A stretch of 35,874 nt of DNA from Methylopumilus sp009926035 (GTDB taxonomy: Bacteria > Pseudomonadota > Gammaproteobacteria > Burkholderiales > Methylophilaceae), in contig JBEANL010000012.1 in assembly GCA_041165405.1 (NCBI GenBank), positions 1-35,874 of the forward strand, read 5' to 3'. Position numbers and translations under genes: made by a program. Of the stretch, positions 24,452-33,093 are shown in pieces. The notes beneath the pieces were generated by a model that saw nothing but the letters and a program-made list of their open reading frames with translations, was not told where the DNA came from and did not search any database. Numbering within the stretch: the first letter of the stretch is position 1; every line of letters starts with the position of its first letter.

Positions 24452-26317
24452 ATGGCATTACTCCAAATTGCAGAGCCTGGTCAGAGCAGCCTTCCCCACC
24501 AACACAAACTTGCGGTTGGTATTGACCTAGGGACAACAAACTCTCTTGTGGCTACTGTTCAAAGCGGATTACCTACAATTTTAAAAGATACAGATGGAAA
24601 TTCACTGATACCCTCTATCGTCTACTACGGAAAAAATACAATTAAGGTGGGTCATGAGGCCGTATCTTATTTATCGACTGACGCTAAGAATACGATTGTG
24701 TCAGTAAAGCGCTTTATGGGTCACACGCGATCTGATATTCAATATAGAGAATCATTACCCTACACTTTCGATGATCATAGCGATGATATCCAAATTAAAA
24801 CCGAACAAGGTTTAAAGCATCCTATTGAAATCTCTTCTGATATTTTAAAAAAATTAAAAGATCTTGCTGAGGTTTCTTTATGTGGCGAGATTACAGGGGC
24901 AGTCATTACGGTCCCTGCTTATTTCGATGATGCGCAGCGCCAAGCCACAAAAGATGCTGCCAAATTAGCCGGTTTAAATGTACTAAGACTCATTAATGAA
25001 CCTACAGCTGCTGCTGTTGCATATGGTCTCGATCAAAAGAAAGAGGGTACCTTCGTCATCTATGATTTAGGGGGTGGTACTTTTGATGTTTCAATCCTAA
25101 AGCTTCATCAAGGTATATTTGAGGTCCTAGCCACCAATGGCCATCCTCATTTGGGTGGTGATGATTTTGATCAGGCCATAGCAGAGCTTATCAAACATGA
25201 AAACAAAATCGATTATCTTAGTCAAGAAGATAAACGCTCCCTCATTACACATGCTAGATACTTAAAAGAAAATCTTACAAAAGATTTGTCTACAAAAACA
25301 ATAATTAAACTCTCTAACAATCAAGAGATTAGTTTTTCATTGAATAGAGATACATTTTTTAAAATAACGCATGATCTTGTTCAAAAAACAATTCAACCGA
25401 TAAGGCGCGCATTAAATGATGCTCAATTAACAATAGAATCAATTGATGGTGTCGTCATGGTGGGCGGTGCGACACGCATGCCACATATTCAATCAGAGAT
25501 TAAAAGTTTCTTTAAGAAAGAATTGCTTAATGATCTTAATCCAGATGAAGTCGTAGCACTTGGTGCTGCAAGACAAGCTCATACATTAGCTGGCAATAAA
25601 TCAGATCAAGAACTACTTCTTCTCGATGTAACACCGCTATCCCTTGGTGTTGAAACTATGGGTGGTTTAGTTGAAAAGATTATTCACAGAAATTCCACGA
25701 TTCCGATCGCAAAAGCACAAGAATTTACAACATATAAAGATGGACAGACGGCAATGTCAATTCATGTATTACAAGGTGAACGTGAACGCGTATCTGATTG
25801 CAGATCGTTAGCTAACTTTACCTTAACGGGCATCCCCCCAATGGTTGCAGGAGCTGCAAAAATTCGCGTGACTTTCCAGATTGATGCTGACGGATTACTT
25901 TCAGTATCAGCAAAAGAATTATCAACCAATAAAGAGACGAGTATTACCGTCAAACCTTCTTATGGTTTATCTGAAGATCAAATTACAAATATGCTTAAAC
26001 AATCTTTTGAGAAAGCTGATGAAGACAAAAAGATTCGCGCATTGAGTGAAGCTAAAATTGAAGGTGAGCAAATTATCATAGCTGTGCAAAATGCTCTAGA
26101 TAAAAGTGGCAATCAATTATTAACGCAGAATGAAATCACAAAGATTAAGACTGCCATAAAAGCACTTTCATCCTCTCTTACATCTGATAATCCTGATTTA
26201 ATTATTCAAGATACAAAAGATTTAAACATCCTCACAGAGTCATTTGCTGGCAAACTTATGGATGAGTCTGTAGGTCGTGCGCTTAAAGGTAAATCGATAG
26301 ATAAGGTAAACTTCTAA
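24452..26317 (+). CDS. hscA: Hsp70-type Fe-S chaperone HscA
   Basis: It is a specialised Hsp70 that uses ATP to release clusters from IscU. It has 621 aa. The ATPase domain shows GIDLGTTNSLVATV (about 23-36), VPAYFDDAQRQATKDAAKLAG, NEPTAAAVAYGL, DLGGGTFDVSIL and VVMVGGATRMPHIQ. A substrate domain with LLLLDVTPLSLGVETMGG and a helical lid follows. The linker is of the HscA type and the gene is in the isc operon, so this is not DnaK. It is 1 bp before fdx. Confidence 0.97.
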   Translation: MALLQIAEPGQSSLPHQHKLAVGIDLGTTNSLVATVQSGLPTILKDTDGNSLIPSIVYYGKNTIKVGHEAVSYLSTDAKNTIVSVKRFMGHTRSDIQYRESLPYTFDDHSDDIQIKTEQGLKHPIEISSDILKKLKDLAEVSLCGEITGAVITVPAYFDDAQRQATKDAAKLAGLNVLRLINEPTAAAVAYGLDQKKEGTFVIYDLGGGTFDVSILKLHQGIFEVLATNGHPHLGGDDFDQAIAELIKHENKIDYLSQEDKRSLITHARYLKENLTKDLSTKTIIKLSNNQEISFSLNRDTFFKITHDLVQKTIQPIRRALNDAQLTIESIDGVVMVGGATRMPHIQSEIKSFFKKELLNDLNPDEVVALGAARQAHTLAGNKSDQELLLLDVTPLSLGVETMGGLVEKIIHRNSTIPIAKAQEFTTYKDGQTAMSIHVLQGERERVSDCRSLANFTLTGIPPMVAGAAKIRVTFQIDADGLLSVSAKELSTNKETSITVKPSYGLSEDQITNMLKQSFEKADEDKKIRALSEAKIEGEQIIIAVQNALDKSGNQLLTQNEITKIKTAIKALSSSLTSDNPDLIIQDTKDLNILTESFAGKLMDESVGRALKGKSIDKVNF

Positions 26318-26318
26318 T

Positions 26319-26654
26319 ATGCCAAAAATTATTATTTTGCCTCATGTTGAAATTTGCCCCCAGGGAGAAGTGATTGATGCTAAATCGGGACTTTCTATCT
26401 GTGAGAATCTATTACAAAATCATATTGAAATAGAACACGCTTGTGACCAGGTATGTGCATGTACAACATGCCATGTGATTGTGCGTGAAGGGTTTGAAAC
26501 ATTAAATCAAGCCGATGAATTGGAAGAAGATCTTCTCGATAAAGCCTGGGGATTAGAACCTAAATCCAGATTATCATGCCAAGCCATTGTTGATCAGCAT
26601 GATCTCACGATTGAAATACCGCGTTACACGATCAACATGGCAAAAGAAGGCTAA
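26319..26654 (+). CDS. fdx: [2Fe-2S] ferredoxin of the ISC system
   Basis: It is an electron carrier for cluster assembly on IscU. It has 111 aa. The cluster ligands C42, C48, C51 and C87 are at the same positions as in E. coli Fdx (ACDQVCACTTCHV; RLSCQAIV). The extra C46 is also typical. It is the last isc gene; no iscX follows. Its final 4 bp overlap the end of the opposite-strand ppk1 gene, leaving no room for a separate terminator. Confidence 0.96.
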   Translation: MPKIIILPHVEICPQGEVIDAKSGLSICENLLQNHIEIEHACDQVCACTTCHVIVREGFETLNQADELEEDLLDKAWGLEPKSRLSCQAIVDQHDLTIEIPRYTINMAKEG

Positions 26655-28765
26655 GCTTTAGTTTTTCTTTTGGTAGGCTGAGGCATCACACTATATTTAA
26701 GTAGTAAGTTTTGTTGCCCTGATAATTTAATATTTGATGCTGATGCTGATTGTTTATATAAACCATCTGCATTCATATTCCAACTTGAAACATCTTTCAA
26801 TAGTTCATTTAACCCTTCATTAATCACCTTTTGTTTTAATTCAGGATCTAGAATAGGAAATGCAATTTCAATTCTTCTAAATAAGTTTCTATCCATCCAG
26901 TCTGCAGAGGATAAATAAACCTCCTCCTTTCCATGCGCATAAAAATAAAAAATGCGATGGTGCTCTAAAAATTGTCCGACAATAGATCTTACCCGAATAT
27001 TTTCTGAAAGCCCTTTGACTTTAGGCTTAAGTGCACACACACCTCTTACAATTAAATCAATTTTGACACCTGCTTGGGAGGCTTTATAAAGCTCATTAAT
27101 AACAGTGGGCTCTAAAAGCGCATTCACCTTTGCCACGATTCTTGCCGGCTTACCTAACCTTGCCGCCTTAGCTTCAGTCTGAATATGCTTCACAATTTGA
27201 TCAAACATAGTAAAAGGCGAGTGCCATAATGATTTCAATTTGATCAAACGACTTGTTCCTGTGAGTTGCATGAAAATCTTATGAACGTCATCACAAATTG
27301 ATGGATTTGAAGTCATCAATCCAAAATCCGTATATAGCTTGGCTGTTCTTGGATGATAGTTCCCTGTCCCCAAGTGCACATAACGTTTTAGAGTATGCTC
27401 TGGTTTTCTTTTGCTTTTTGCTGGCAATAATTCTTTTCTTACAATCATGATCATCTTGGCATGACATTTATGTTTTACGACACCATAAACGACATGCGCA
27501 CCGACCTCTTCTAATTTAGCTGCCCACGAAATGTTGGTCTCTTCATCAAAACGCGCTAAGAGCTCAACAATCACAGTGACTTCTTTGCCATTCTTAGCAG
27601 CTTCAATTAAAGCATCCATCACAGGCGACACATTGCCGGTTCTATATATCGTTTGTTTGATCGCTAATACATCAGGATCTTTTGAAGCAGTCTTAAGTAA
27701 ATTTAAAACAGGCTCAAAACTTTCATAAGGGTGATGCAGTAAAACATCGCGCGTCTTAAGTTCATCAAAGATAGACCCCATAATTAAAGGTAATTTAGGA
27801 GTGTGAGACGGAAACTTTAGGTCCGGTCTATTCACAATCTCTGCGACTTGCATTAACCGCATTAAATTCACTGGTCCTTCTACGCGATAACAGTCTTCAG
27901 AATTCAAATCGCAAGATTTTCTTAAATACTTAAGGAGGTGATCTGGAATATCAGAAGATATTTCAAGTCTTACTGCATCACCTAAATGTCTTGTGGACAA
28001 CTCACCTTTCAATGATTCTTTTAAATCAGAAATGTCATCATCCGATACAAATAAATCTGAATTTCTTGTCACTCTAAATTGATAGCATCCTGTAATTTTC
28101 ATGCCAGGGAAAAGTTCATGCACAAAAGATTGCATAAAGGTCGATAAGATCACAATGCCGTATGGTTTTTGACTAATACGTGTTGGCATCTGAATGACGC
28201 GCGGTATAGAACGAGGCGCTTGAACTACAGCTAACTTAGGCGTCCTTCCGAAATCATCCTGACCTTCTAGTGTTACAAAAAAATTTAAGCTTTTATTGAT
28301 AACTTTAGGAAAGGGATGTGCGGGATCTAAGACAATAGGGGTTAACAATGGGACGAGTTCTTTTTCAAAATAAGTTTTAGCCCAGCGATGCTGGCTTGGC
28401 GTCCATGAACTTTCAAAATGAAGATGAACCCCTTCCTTTTCAAGTCTCGGCAAAATATCTTTTTGGAATATTTTGTATTTATGGCTCACAAGCGTTTGTG
28501 TCTCTTTTACAATATTGAGGTATGCATCTCCTACTACAAGGCCATCTTGAGTTTTGCTTTTAGGATTCTTTCGTAATTGTTCTTTTAAAACTGCAATTCG
28601 AATTTCAAAGAACTCATCTAAATTACTTGAAACAATACAGATGTATTTAAGGCGCTCTAAAAGAGGTATTTTAGGATTTTGAGCTAAAGCTAAGACGCGT
28701 CGATTGAATTCGAGTGCCCCTAATTCACGATTTAATAAATTAAGTTTAGATTTCACAACATTCAT
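26651..28765 (-). CDS. ppk1: Polyphosphate kinase 1
   Basis: It reversibly makes polyphosphate from ATP and is membrane-associated. It has 704 aa, normal for PPK1. N-terminal ELGALEFNRRVLALA and SSNLDEFFEIR, the head domain, and two PLD-like catalytic domains are present. The autophosphorylated His435 lies in KHKCHAKMI. A second conserved histidine lies in RYVHLGTGNYH (about 464). KQTIYRTGN and the Arg-rich SADWMDRNLFRRIEIAFP near the C-terminus complete the set. It is divergent from ppx. A Pho box ends 22 bp before the ATG, so phosphate-starvation induction is predicted. Confidence 0.96.
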   Translation of the reverse strand: MNVVKSKLNLLNRELGALEFNRRVLALAQNPKIPLLERLKYICIVSSNLDEFFEIRIAVLKEQLRKNPKSKTQDGLVVGDAYLNIVKETQTLVSHKYKIFQKDILPRLEKEGVHLHFESSWTPSQHRWAKTYFEKELVPLLTPIVLDPAHPFPKVINKSLNFFVTLEGQDDFGRTPKLAVVQAPRSIPRVIQMPTRISQKPYGIVILSTFMQSFVHELFPGMKITGCYQFRVTRNSDLFVSDDDISDLKESLKGELSTRHLGDAVRLEISSDIPDHLLKYLRKSCDLNSEDCYRVEGPVNLMRLMQVAEIVNRPDLKFPSHTPKLPLIMGSIFDELKTRDVLLHHPYESFEPVLNLLKTASKDPDVLAIKQTIYRTGNVSPVMDALIEAAKNGKEVTVIVELLARFDEETNISWAAKLEEVGAHVVYGVVKHKCHAKMIMIVRKELLPAKSKRKPEHTLKRYVHLGTGNYHPRTAKLYTDFGLMTSNPSICDDVHKIFMQLTGTSRLIKLKSLWHSPFTMFDQIVKHIQTEAKAARLGKPARIVAKVNALLEPTVINELYKASQAGVKIDLIVRGVCALKPKVKGLSENIRVRSIVGQFLEHHRIFYFYAHGKEEVYLSSADWMDRNLFRRIEIAFPILDPELKQKVINEGLNELLKDVSSWNMNADGLYKQSASASNIKLSGQQNLLLKYSVMPQPTKRKTKA

Positions 28766-28787
28766 ACTATCATTGTGATTACTGAAT

Positions 28788-28805
28788 GTGACATTTACAT
28801 GACAT
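28788..28805 (-). promoter_or_regulatory. Pho box for ppk1
   Basis: On the minus strand this reads ATGTCATGTAAATGTCAC, two TGTCA half-sites exactly 11 nt apart (complements at 28800-28804 and 28789-28793). It is close to the PhoB consensus CTGTCAT-AAAT-CTGTCAC. It points toward ppk1 and lies 22 bp from its start codon, the spacing of a Pho box standing in for a -35. Confidence 0.82.
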
Positions 28806-28814
28806 TTGTAAGAT

Positions 28815-28832
28815 ATGTCATCGATATGTCAC
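28815..28832 (+). promoter_or_regulatory. Pho box for ppx
   Basis: ATGTCATCGATATGTCAC carries TGTCA half-sites at 28816-28820 and 28827-28831, 11 nt apart. It is followed after 10 nt by a -10-like TAAATT and then, 11 nt later, by the ppx ATG. It is oriented toward ppx and sits back-to-back with the ppk1 Pho box. Confidence 0.82.
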
Positions 28833-28858
28833 AAATTTGATTTAAATTAGCGTCCTTT

Positions 28859-30487
28859 ATGATGATACCCTCACTCAAAACAGCACAATCTCCTGAAAAT
28901 CTCAATGGCTTATATGCCTCTATAGATCTCGGTTCAAATAGCTTTAGGATGATGATTGCCAAGATTAATTACCTACCGACAGGCGTTCAATTTCAAACTA
29001 TCGATACCCTAAGAGACACAGTAAGGCTTGCTGGAGGGCTCAACAAAGACAATGAATTAAGCGAAGAGTCAATGACTAAAGCTTTAGCTGCCATTTTAAG
29101 ATTTGGCGACCGCTTAAGAAGCTTTAGCCCCAATCAAGTCGTAGCTGTTGCCACCAACACATTCAGAGTGGCTCGCAATGCTAAAAAATTTGTCGATGAA
29201 GCGGAGAAGCTTTTGGGCTTTCCGATTGATGTCATCTCAGGTAACGAAGAAGCTAGACTTATCTATATTGGAGCCTCATATATTGCACCTATGTGTGTCG
29301 GCAAGCGTCTTGTATTTGATATTGGCGGGGGCTCTACTGAAATCATTATTGGAGACGGCCATGAGCCGAAGCTTCTAGAGTCTCTTCCTATAGGATGCGT
29401 TTCTTTTAGCCAAAGATTTTTTTCAGAAGGTATAGTCGATGAAGAAAATTTCAAGGCTGCACAGAATGCAGCTTTAAAGGAAATTAAAGTTATCGCACCT
29501 TTCTATCGAAAAATGGGTTGGGAGCAAGCGATTGGCTCCTCAGGCACAGCCAGAGCTATTGCAGAACTTATTGCGCTCAATGGCTTGAGTGGTGAACCAC
29601 ACAATCTTCCTGTAGAAGAAACGGGCGGTGTTATCACACGTCATGGTTTAGAGTTACTTAAAAAAAACTTACTTGAAACAAAACATACTGATCGATTAAG
29701 CTTATTAGGGTTAAAAGCAGATCGTAAACCTGTGCTTCCCGGAGGTCTTGCTATTATGATCTCAGCCTTTGAAGAATTAGGTATTGAGCATATGGAAATT
29801 ACTGAAGCTGCTCTTCTCTTTGGCTCACTCCACCATCTCTATGATCAATCTAAGAATGGCGCACATACTAAGAAAATAGGTATTCTTAAAACACTCTTTA
29901 ATTCAATTGGCAAATTAGAAAATTTAGATACGAGACATGGTCTGATTGAGCAATTGGGAAAACGTTTTAATATAGATGAAGCGCAATTTAAACGTGTAAG
30001 TGAAACGGCTGATTTTTTTCTCGATCAATTACCTACCTTTAAAAAAGAAGACAGAAAAAATAATCGCAAGCTTTTAACTTGGGCATCATTCTTGCATGAG
30101 ATTGGTTTGGCTGTATCAAGAAGTGACTACCAAAAACATTCTGCTTATATTATTTCTAATGCTGATTTGCCAGGATTTTCAAGGCTTGATCAGGCTAGGC
30201 TTGCAGGGCTTGTCTTGGGTCATAACGGTAAACTCAATAAACTTCCTATGAGTCCTGGTTATATCGATTGGCACTTGTTATTTTGCTTAAGACTCGCGCA
30301 TGTCGTTTCTAGAAAAAGAGAAAATGGGGCATTGCCACTTATCAAAGTACAACAAAGCGCAAAAGGATTTAAATTAAAAATTTCAAAGACTTGGTTAGAA
30401 AAAAATCCATTCATTCAATTTGGCCTTAATAAAGAAGCATCCGACTGGAAAAAGATTGAATGGAAGTACGAGATAGAACTTTATTAG
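28859..30487 (+). CDS. ppx: Exopolyphosphatase (Ppx/GppA family)
   Basis: It removes terminal phosphate from polyphosphate; some family members hydrolyse pppGpp. It has 542 aa. The actin-like ATPase fold shows SIDLGSNSFRMMIAKI (about 21-36), VVAVATNTFRVARNA, ISGNEEARLIY, FDIGGGSTEIIIG and GSSGTARAIAE. An HD-like helical C-terminal domain (about 330-540, WASFLHEIGLAVSRSDYQKH) matches full-length Ppx rather than a short GppA form. ATG 28859 or 28862 may start; no ribosome site precedes either. It is divergent from ppk1 under paired Pho boxes. Its stop overlaps the convergent glycosyltransferase by 4 bp. Confidence 0.94.
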   Translation: MMIPSLKTAQSPENLNGLYASIDLGSNSFRMMIAKINYLPTGVQFQTIDTLRDTVRLAGGLNKDNELSEESMTKALAAILRFGDRLRSFSPNQVVAVATNTFRVARNAKKFVDEAEKLLGFPIDVISGNEEARLIYIGASYIAPMCVGKRLVFDIGGGSTEIIIGDGHEPKLLESLPIGCVSFSQRFFSEGIVDEENFKAAQNAALKEIKVIAPFYRKMGWEQAIGSSGTARAIAELIALNGLSGEPHNLPVEETGGVITRHGLELLKKNLLETKHTDRLSLLGLKADRKPVLPGGLAIMISAFEELGIEHMEITEAALLFGSLHHLYDQSKNGAHTKKIGILKTLFNSIGKLENLDTRHGLIEQLGKRFNIDEAQFKRVSETADFFLDQLPTFKKEDRKNNRKLLTWASFLHEIGLAVSRSDYQKHSAYIISNADLPGFSRLDQARLAGLVLGHNGKLNKLPMSPGYIDWHLLFCLRLAHVVSRKRENGALPLIKVQQSAKGFKLKISKTWLEKNPFIQFGLNKEASDWKKIEWKYEIELY

Positions 30488-31695
30488 ACAGTCGTTTTTG
30501 CGTTATCTATTCTAGTATTCGTATATCTCGTAAGTGATGTTTTTTGTGTGATTATATTTTTATAGAACTTAGCCACTTTCTTAGCTAAGACATGCGCACC
30601 CCACTTGTCTTCTGCGTATTTTCTACCTTTGTCTCCAATACTTTCACGTTTTAATGGATCAGATAAAAGTATGCTCACTTTATCTGCAAAATCATGGGTA
30701 TCATCTTTTGCGATTAACACCCCCTCACCTTCGATAAGTATTGATTTAGTTCCAAGCTCTGCAAGGGCTACCACTGCAGTTCCTTGAGCCATCGCTTCTA
30801 AAAGCACTAAACCTTGTGTCTCGCTCTTTGATGCAAAAACGAATACATCAGCCGCTTGATAACATGCGATCAATTCATGACTGCGATCTAAATAACCAAT
30901 CATCTTTACTTTATTTAAAAGACCCAATCTGGCAATCGATGCTTTAATCGATTCTTCTGCTGGACCTTCACCTGTAATCACTAACAATGCATCAGGATGT
31001 TTTTGAATTAATTTCACATGCATTTCAAGCAAAAACTCAATGTTCTTTTCGTGAGCCACACGGCCTACGAATAGGAGCATGGGTTGCGTTAATGGAATGT
31101 CATGGCTAATGCGGAAGTATTCTCCGTCTACTTTAGCAAAACTTGGCTCATCTAAGCCTGTAGCCACTACTTCTGCAGAGGTTTTAATGCCATATTCTTT
31201 TAATACATCTAGCATCGGTTTTGACGGTGAGACGATGCCGTCAACAGCATTACACTGTCTTCTTGATATGGTTCTTGCAAGTTTTCTTGAAATAAATTGT
31301 GGAATAAAAGGTAGATAATGATGCAAATAATCTTCAAAAAACGTATGGTAGGTTTCAATCACAGGGATATCTAATTTTTTACCAAAGTGAATGCCCACGT
31401 AATGCGCTGTAAATGGCGTATGAATATGTATCACATCAAAATGTCTCTCTTCAATCCATGGCAACAATGCCTTTGATTTACCAAAATTCATTAAACGATC
31501 TTCGGGATCGAAATAAATCTTATGGGAAGGCACTCTTACAATCCAATCTTCATGCTTATCCTCATCTCCATAAGAAGGTGCGATTAAGGTTACTTGATGC
31601 CCCAGTGCCTTAAGCTCTTTTGCAAAAGTATTGATAGATGTAGATACCCCATTCACACGAGGAAAAAAAACGTCAGATATAAAAAGTATATTCAT
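30484..31695 (-). CDS. GT4-family glycosyltransferase, possible diacylglycerol glycosyltransferase
   Basis: It has 403 aa and a GT-B fold. The N-terminal domain begins ILFISDVFFPRVNGVSTSI with a glycine loop, then HIHTPFTAHYVGIHFGKKL and ETYHTFFEDYLHHYLPFIP, features shared with bacterial alpha-glucosyldiacylglycerol synthases. The C-terminal nucleotide-sugar site shows FVGRVAHEKNIEFLL and the EX7E motif in SKSETQGLVLLEAMAQG. It directly follows the PAP2 gene (0 bp) in a predicted Pho-controlled operon with a PlsC-like acyltransferase, opposite a PlcP-like lipase. This context suggests it glycosylates diacylglycerol under phosphate limitation (an Agt-like role); the sugar is unknown. A role in polysaccharide synthesis is the alternative. 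Confidence 0.8.
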   Translation of the reverse strand: MNILFISDVFFPRVNGVSTSINTFAKELKALGHQVTLIAPSYGDEDKHEDWIVRVPSHKIYFDPEDRLMNFGKSKALLPWIEERHFDVIHIHTPFTAHYVGIHFGKKLDIPVIETYHTFFEDYLHHYLPFIPQFISRKLARTISRRQCNAVDGIVSPSKPMLDVLKEYGIKTSAEVVATGLDEPSFAKVDGEYFRISHDIPLTQPMLLFVGRVAHEKNIEFLLEMHVKLIQKHPDALLVITGEGPAEESIKASIARLGLLNKVKMIGYLDRSHELIACYQAADVFVFASKSETQGLVLLEAMAQGTAVVALAELGTKSILIEGEGVLIAKDDTHDFADKVSILLSDPLKRESIGDKGRKYAEDKWGAHVLAKKVAKFYKNIITQKTSLTRYTNTRIDNAKTTV

Positions 31696-32232
31696 TTAGA
31701 TAATGTAAAAAGAAATGGTTGAAATAAGAATACCGATTAGAGCACCCACTAGAACATCACTTGGGTAATGAAGCCCTAAAATAGGTCTAGATAATCCAAT
31801 TAAAATTGTGAATGGGATTAATACCATGGCAAACATAGGGTAATAATGTATTGCCACCATGGAGAATATGACAGCATGAAGCGTGTGTCCGGATGGAAAG
31901 CTAAATTGATCCAGAGGTATACTTCTTAATGAAATCTGCTGATGCACATTAAAAGGACGTGGGCGAAGTGTTCTTACTTTAAGCCACTTATAAATCAATG
32001 TGCCAATGATTCCAGCTGATGCCATATGACTTACAGGCAATAATGCACGATCTTGATCCAAACATAGCATAAATACCATAAGGCTATACCAAAACACACC
32101 GTCACCTAAACGACTTATAACCTTGAAGAAATTTCTGATGAGAGTGTTATGACTCGTTCTATTAAATGTAATACATAAAAGACTATCAACATGATGAAGC
32201 TGATTCATGTACAACCTAATTTTATTTGGCAT
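31696..32232 (-). CDS. PAP2-superfamily membrane phosphatase
   Basis: It is a membrane phosphatase of the type 2 phosphatidic acid phosphatase family, 178 aa. The three signature blocks are KVRTLRPRP (about 85-93), PSGHTLHAV (about 113-121) and SRPILGLHYPSDVLVG (about 148-163), the last with the catalytic His and Asp. Three or four hydrophobic helices flank them. ATG 32232 is used, with an in-frame ATG eight codons later possible. It lies between the acyltransferase and glycosyltransferase genes, so dephosphorylation of phosphatidic acid (making diacylglycerol) or of undecaprenyl pyrophosphate are both possible. The lipid context favours the former. Confidence 0.87.
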   Translation of the reverse strand: MPNKIRLYMNQLHHVDSLLCITFNRTSHNTLIRNFFKVISRLGDGVFWYSLMVFMLCLDQDRALLPVSHMASAGIIGTLIYKWLKVRTLRPRPFNVHQQISLRSIPLDQFSFPSGHTLHAVIFSMVAIHYYPMFAMVLIPFTILIGLSRPILGLHYPSDVLVGALIGILISTISFYII

Positions 32233-32286
32233 AGCATTTATCCATAATAGATATTTCGATTAGGTTAATGTCGGATTATGAAAGTT

Positions 32287-33006
32287 TTATGACAAATTTA
32301 GAGATAAGTTTTTTTGAATGATCTCGTGTGTATAGCTTGCAAGCTCTTTTCTGTTGCCTCTAGGTCTTATTGGCTGAAGAACATCAAGGACTGCTGTAAT
32401 ATGATTTTCTTTTTTAATTTTTATAATCGAATCGACCAGCGACATATCATCAATAAATGCAACCTTATCTGAATAATGAAGATCCTCTTGATACCTTAAA
32501 CAAATGGGTAAGATCGATTTATTTGAATCGATAGATGATTGAAATAAATTGCTCTTAAAAGGTAATACGTAACGACCATTTGTTGAAGTCCCTTCAGGAA
32601 ATATACAAACAGATCGTTTCATCAGTCGTCGCTTCATTTTCTTTAAAGCTTTTTTGATGTCAGATACTTTATCTCGCTTGATAAATATCGTCCCTGTCAT
32701 ATGCGCTACCCATCCAAAAAGAGGCCATGAAGCCACATCAGATTTCGCAACAAAAATAGATGGTTTGATAGATTGGATAATAATAATATCGAGCCATGAG
32801 ATATGGTTAGACACAATTAAATAATTTTTTTGGTTTAAGAGTTGAGCTTCAAATCCTTTTAACTCAACCTTAATTTCAAAAATAGATAAAAGTTTTTTAC
32901 ACCAATATTGAATAATCTTTTCTTGTTGTTTCCTTGTGGCTATAAAGATTAGCAAACATAGAGGAATAACTAGCAAGATATGTAAAAGAATCTTCAAAGT
33001 CTTCAT
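32287..33006 (-). CDS. 1-acyl-glycerol-3-phosphate acyltransferase family protein (PlsC/OlsA-like)
   Basis: It has 239 aa from ATG 33006. The longer frame from 33036 begins inside a Pho half-site and is less likely, because the Pho box geometry puts transcription start near 33007. An N-terminal membrane helix (about 5-23) precedes the acyltransferase blocks: NHISWLD (H68, D73), GTIFIKRD and FPEGTSTNG (E138). It transfers an acyl chain to a lysolipid. The family includes PlsC and OlsA of ornithine-lipid synthesis. It heads an operon with PAP2 and a glycosyltransferase, and a partial OlsB-like gene lies 0.9 kb away, which makes OlsA-like function worth considering. Confidence 0.85.
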   Translation of the reverse strand: MKTLKILLHILLVIPLCLLIFIATRKQQEKIIQYWCKKLLSIFEIKVELKGFEAQLLNQKNYLIVSNHISWLDIIIIQSIKPSIFVAKSDVASWPLFGWVAHMTGTIFIKRDKVSDIKKALKKMKRRLMKRSVCIFPEGTSTNGRYVLPFKSNLFQSSIDSNKSILPICLRYQEDLHYSDKVAFIDDMSLVDSIIKIKKENHITAVLDVLQPIRPRGNRKELASYTHEIIQKNLSLNLS

Positions 33007-33030
33007 GGAAGAGATAATAAAGTAGTTCTG

Positions 33031-33068
33031 TGTCATATTTGTGACACTGTTTTGTCACGAAACTTTCA
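33031..33068. promoter_or_regulatory. Tandem Pho-box array between acyltransferase and PlcP-like genes
   Basis: Four half-sites lie in strict 11-nt phase: TGTCA (33031-33035), TGACA (33042-33046), TGTCA (33053-33057) and TTTCA (33064-33068). Toward the plus strand, 11 nt further on lies -10-like TTTAAT (33080-33085) and then ATG 33094. Toward the minus strand, TTATTA and ATG 33006 are placed alike. PhoB control of both divergent transcripts is predicted. Confidence 0.78.
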
Positions 33069-33093
33069 TACTTTTCATATTTAATACGCACCT

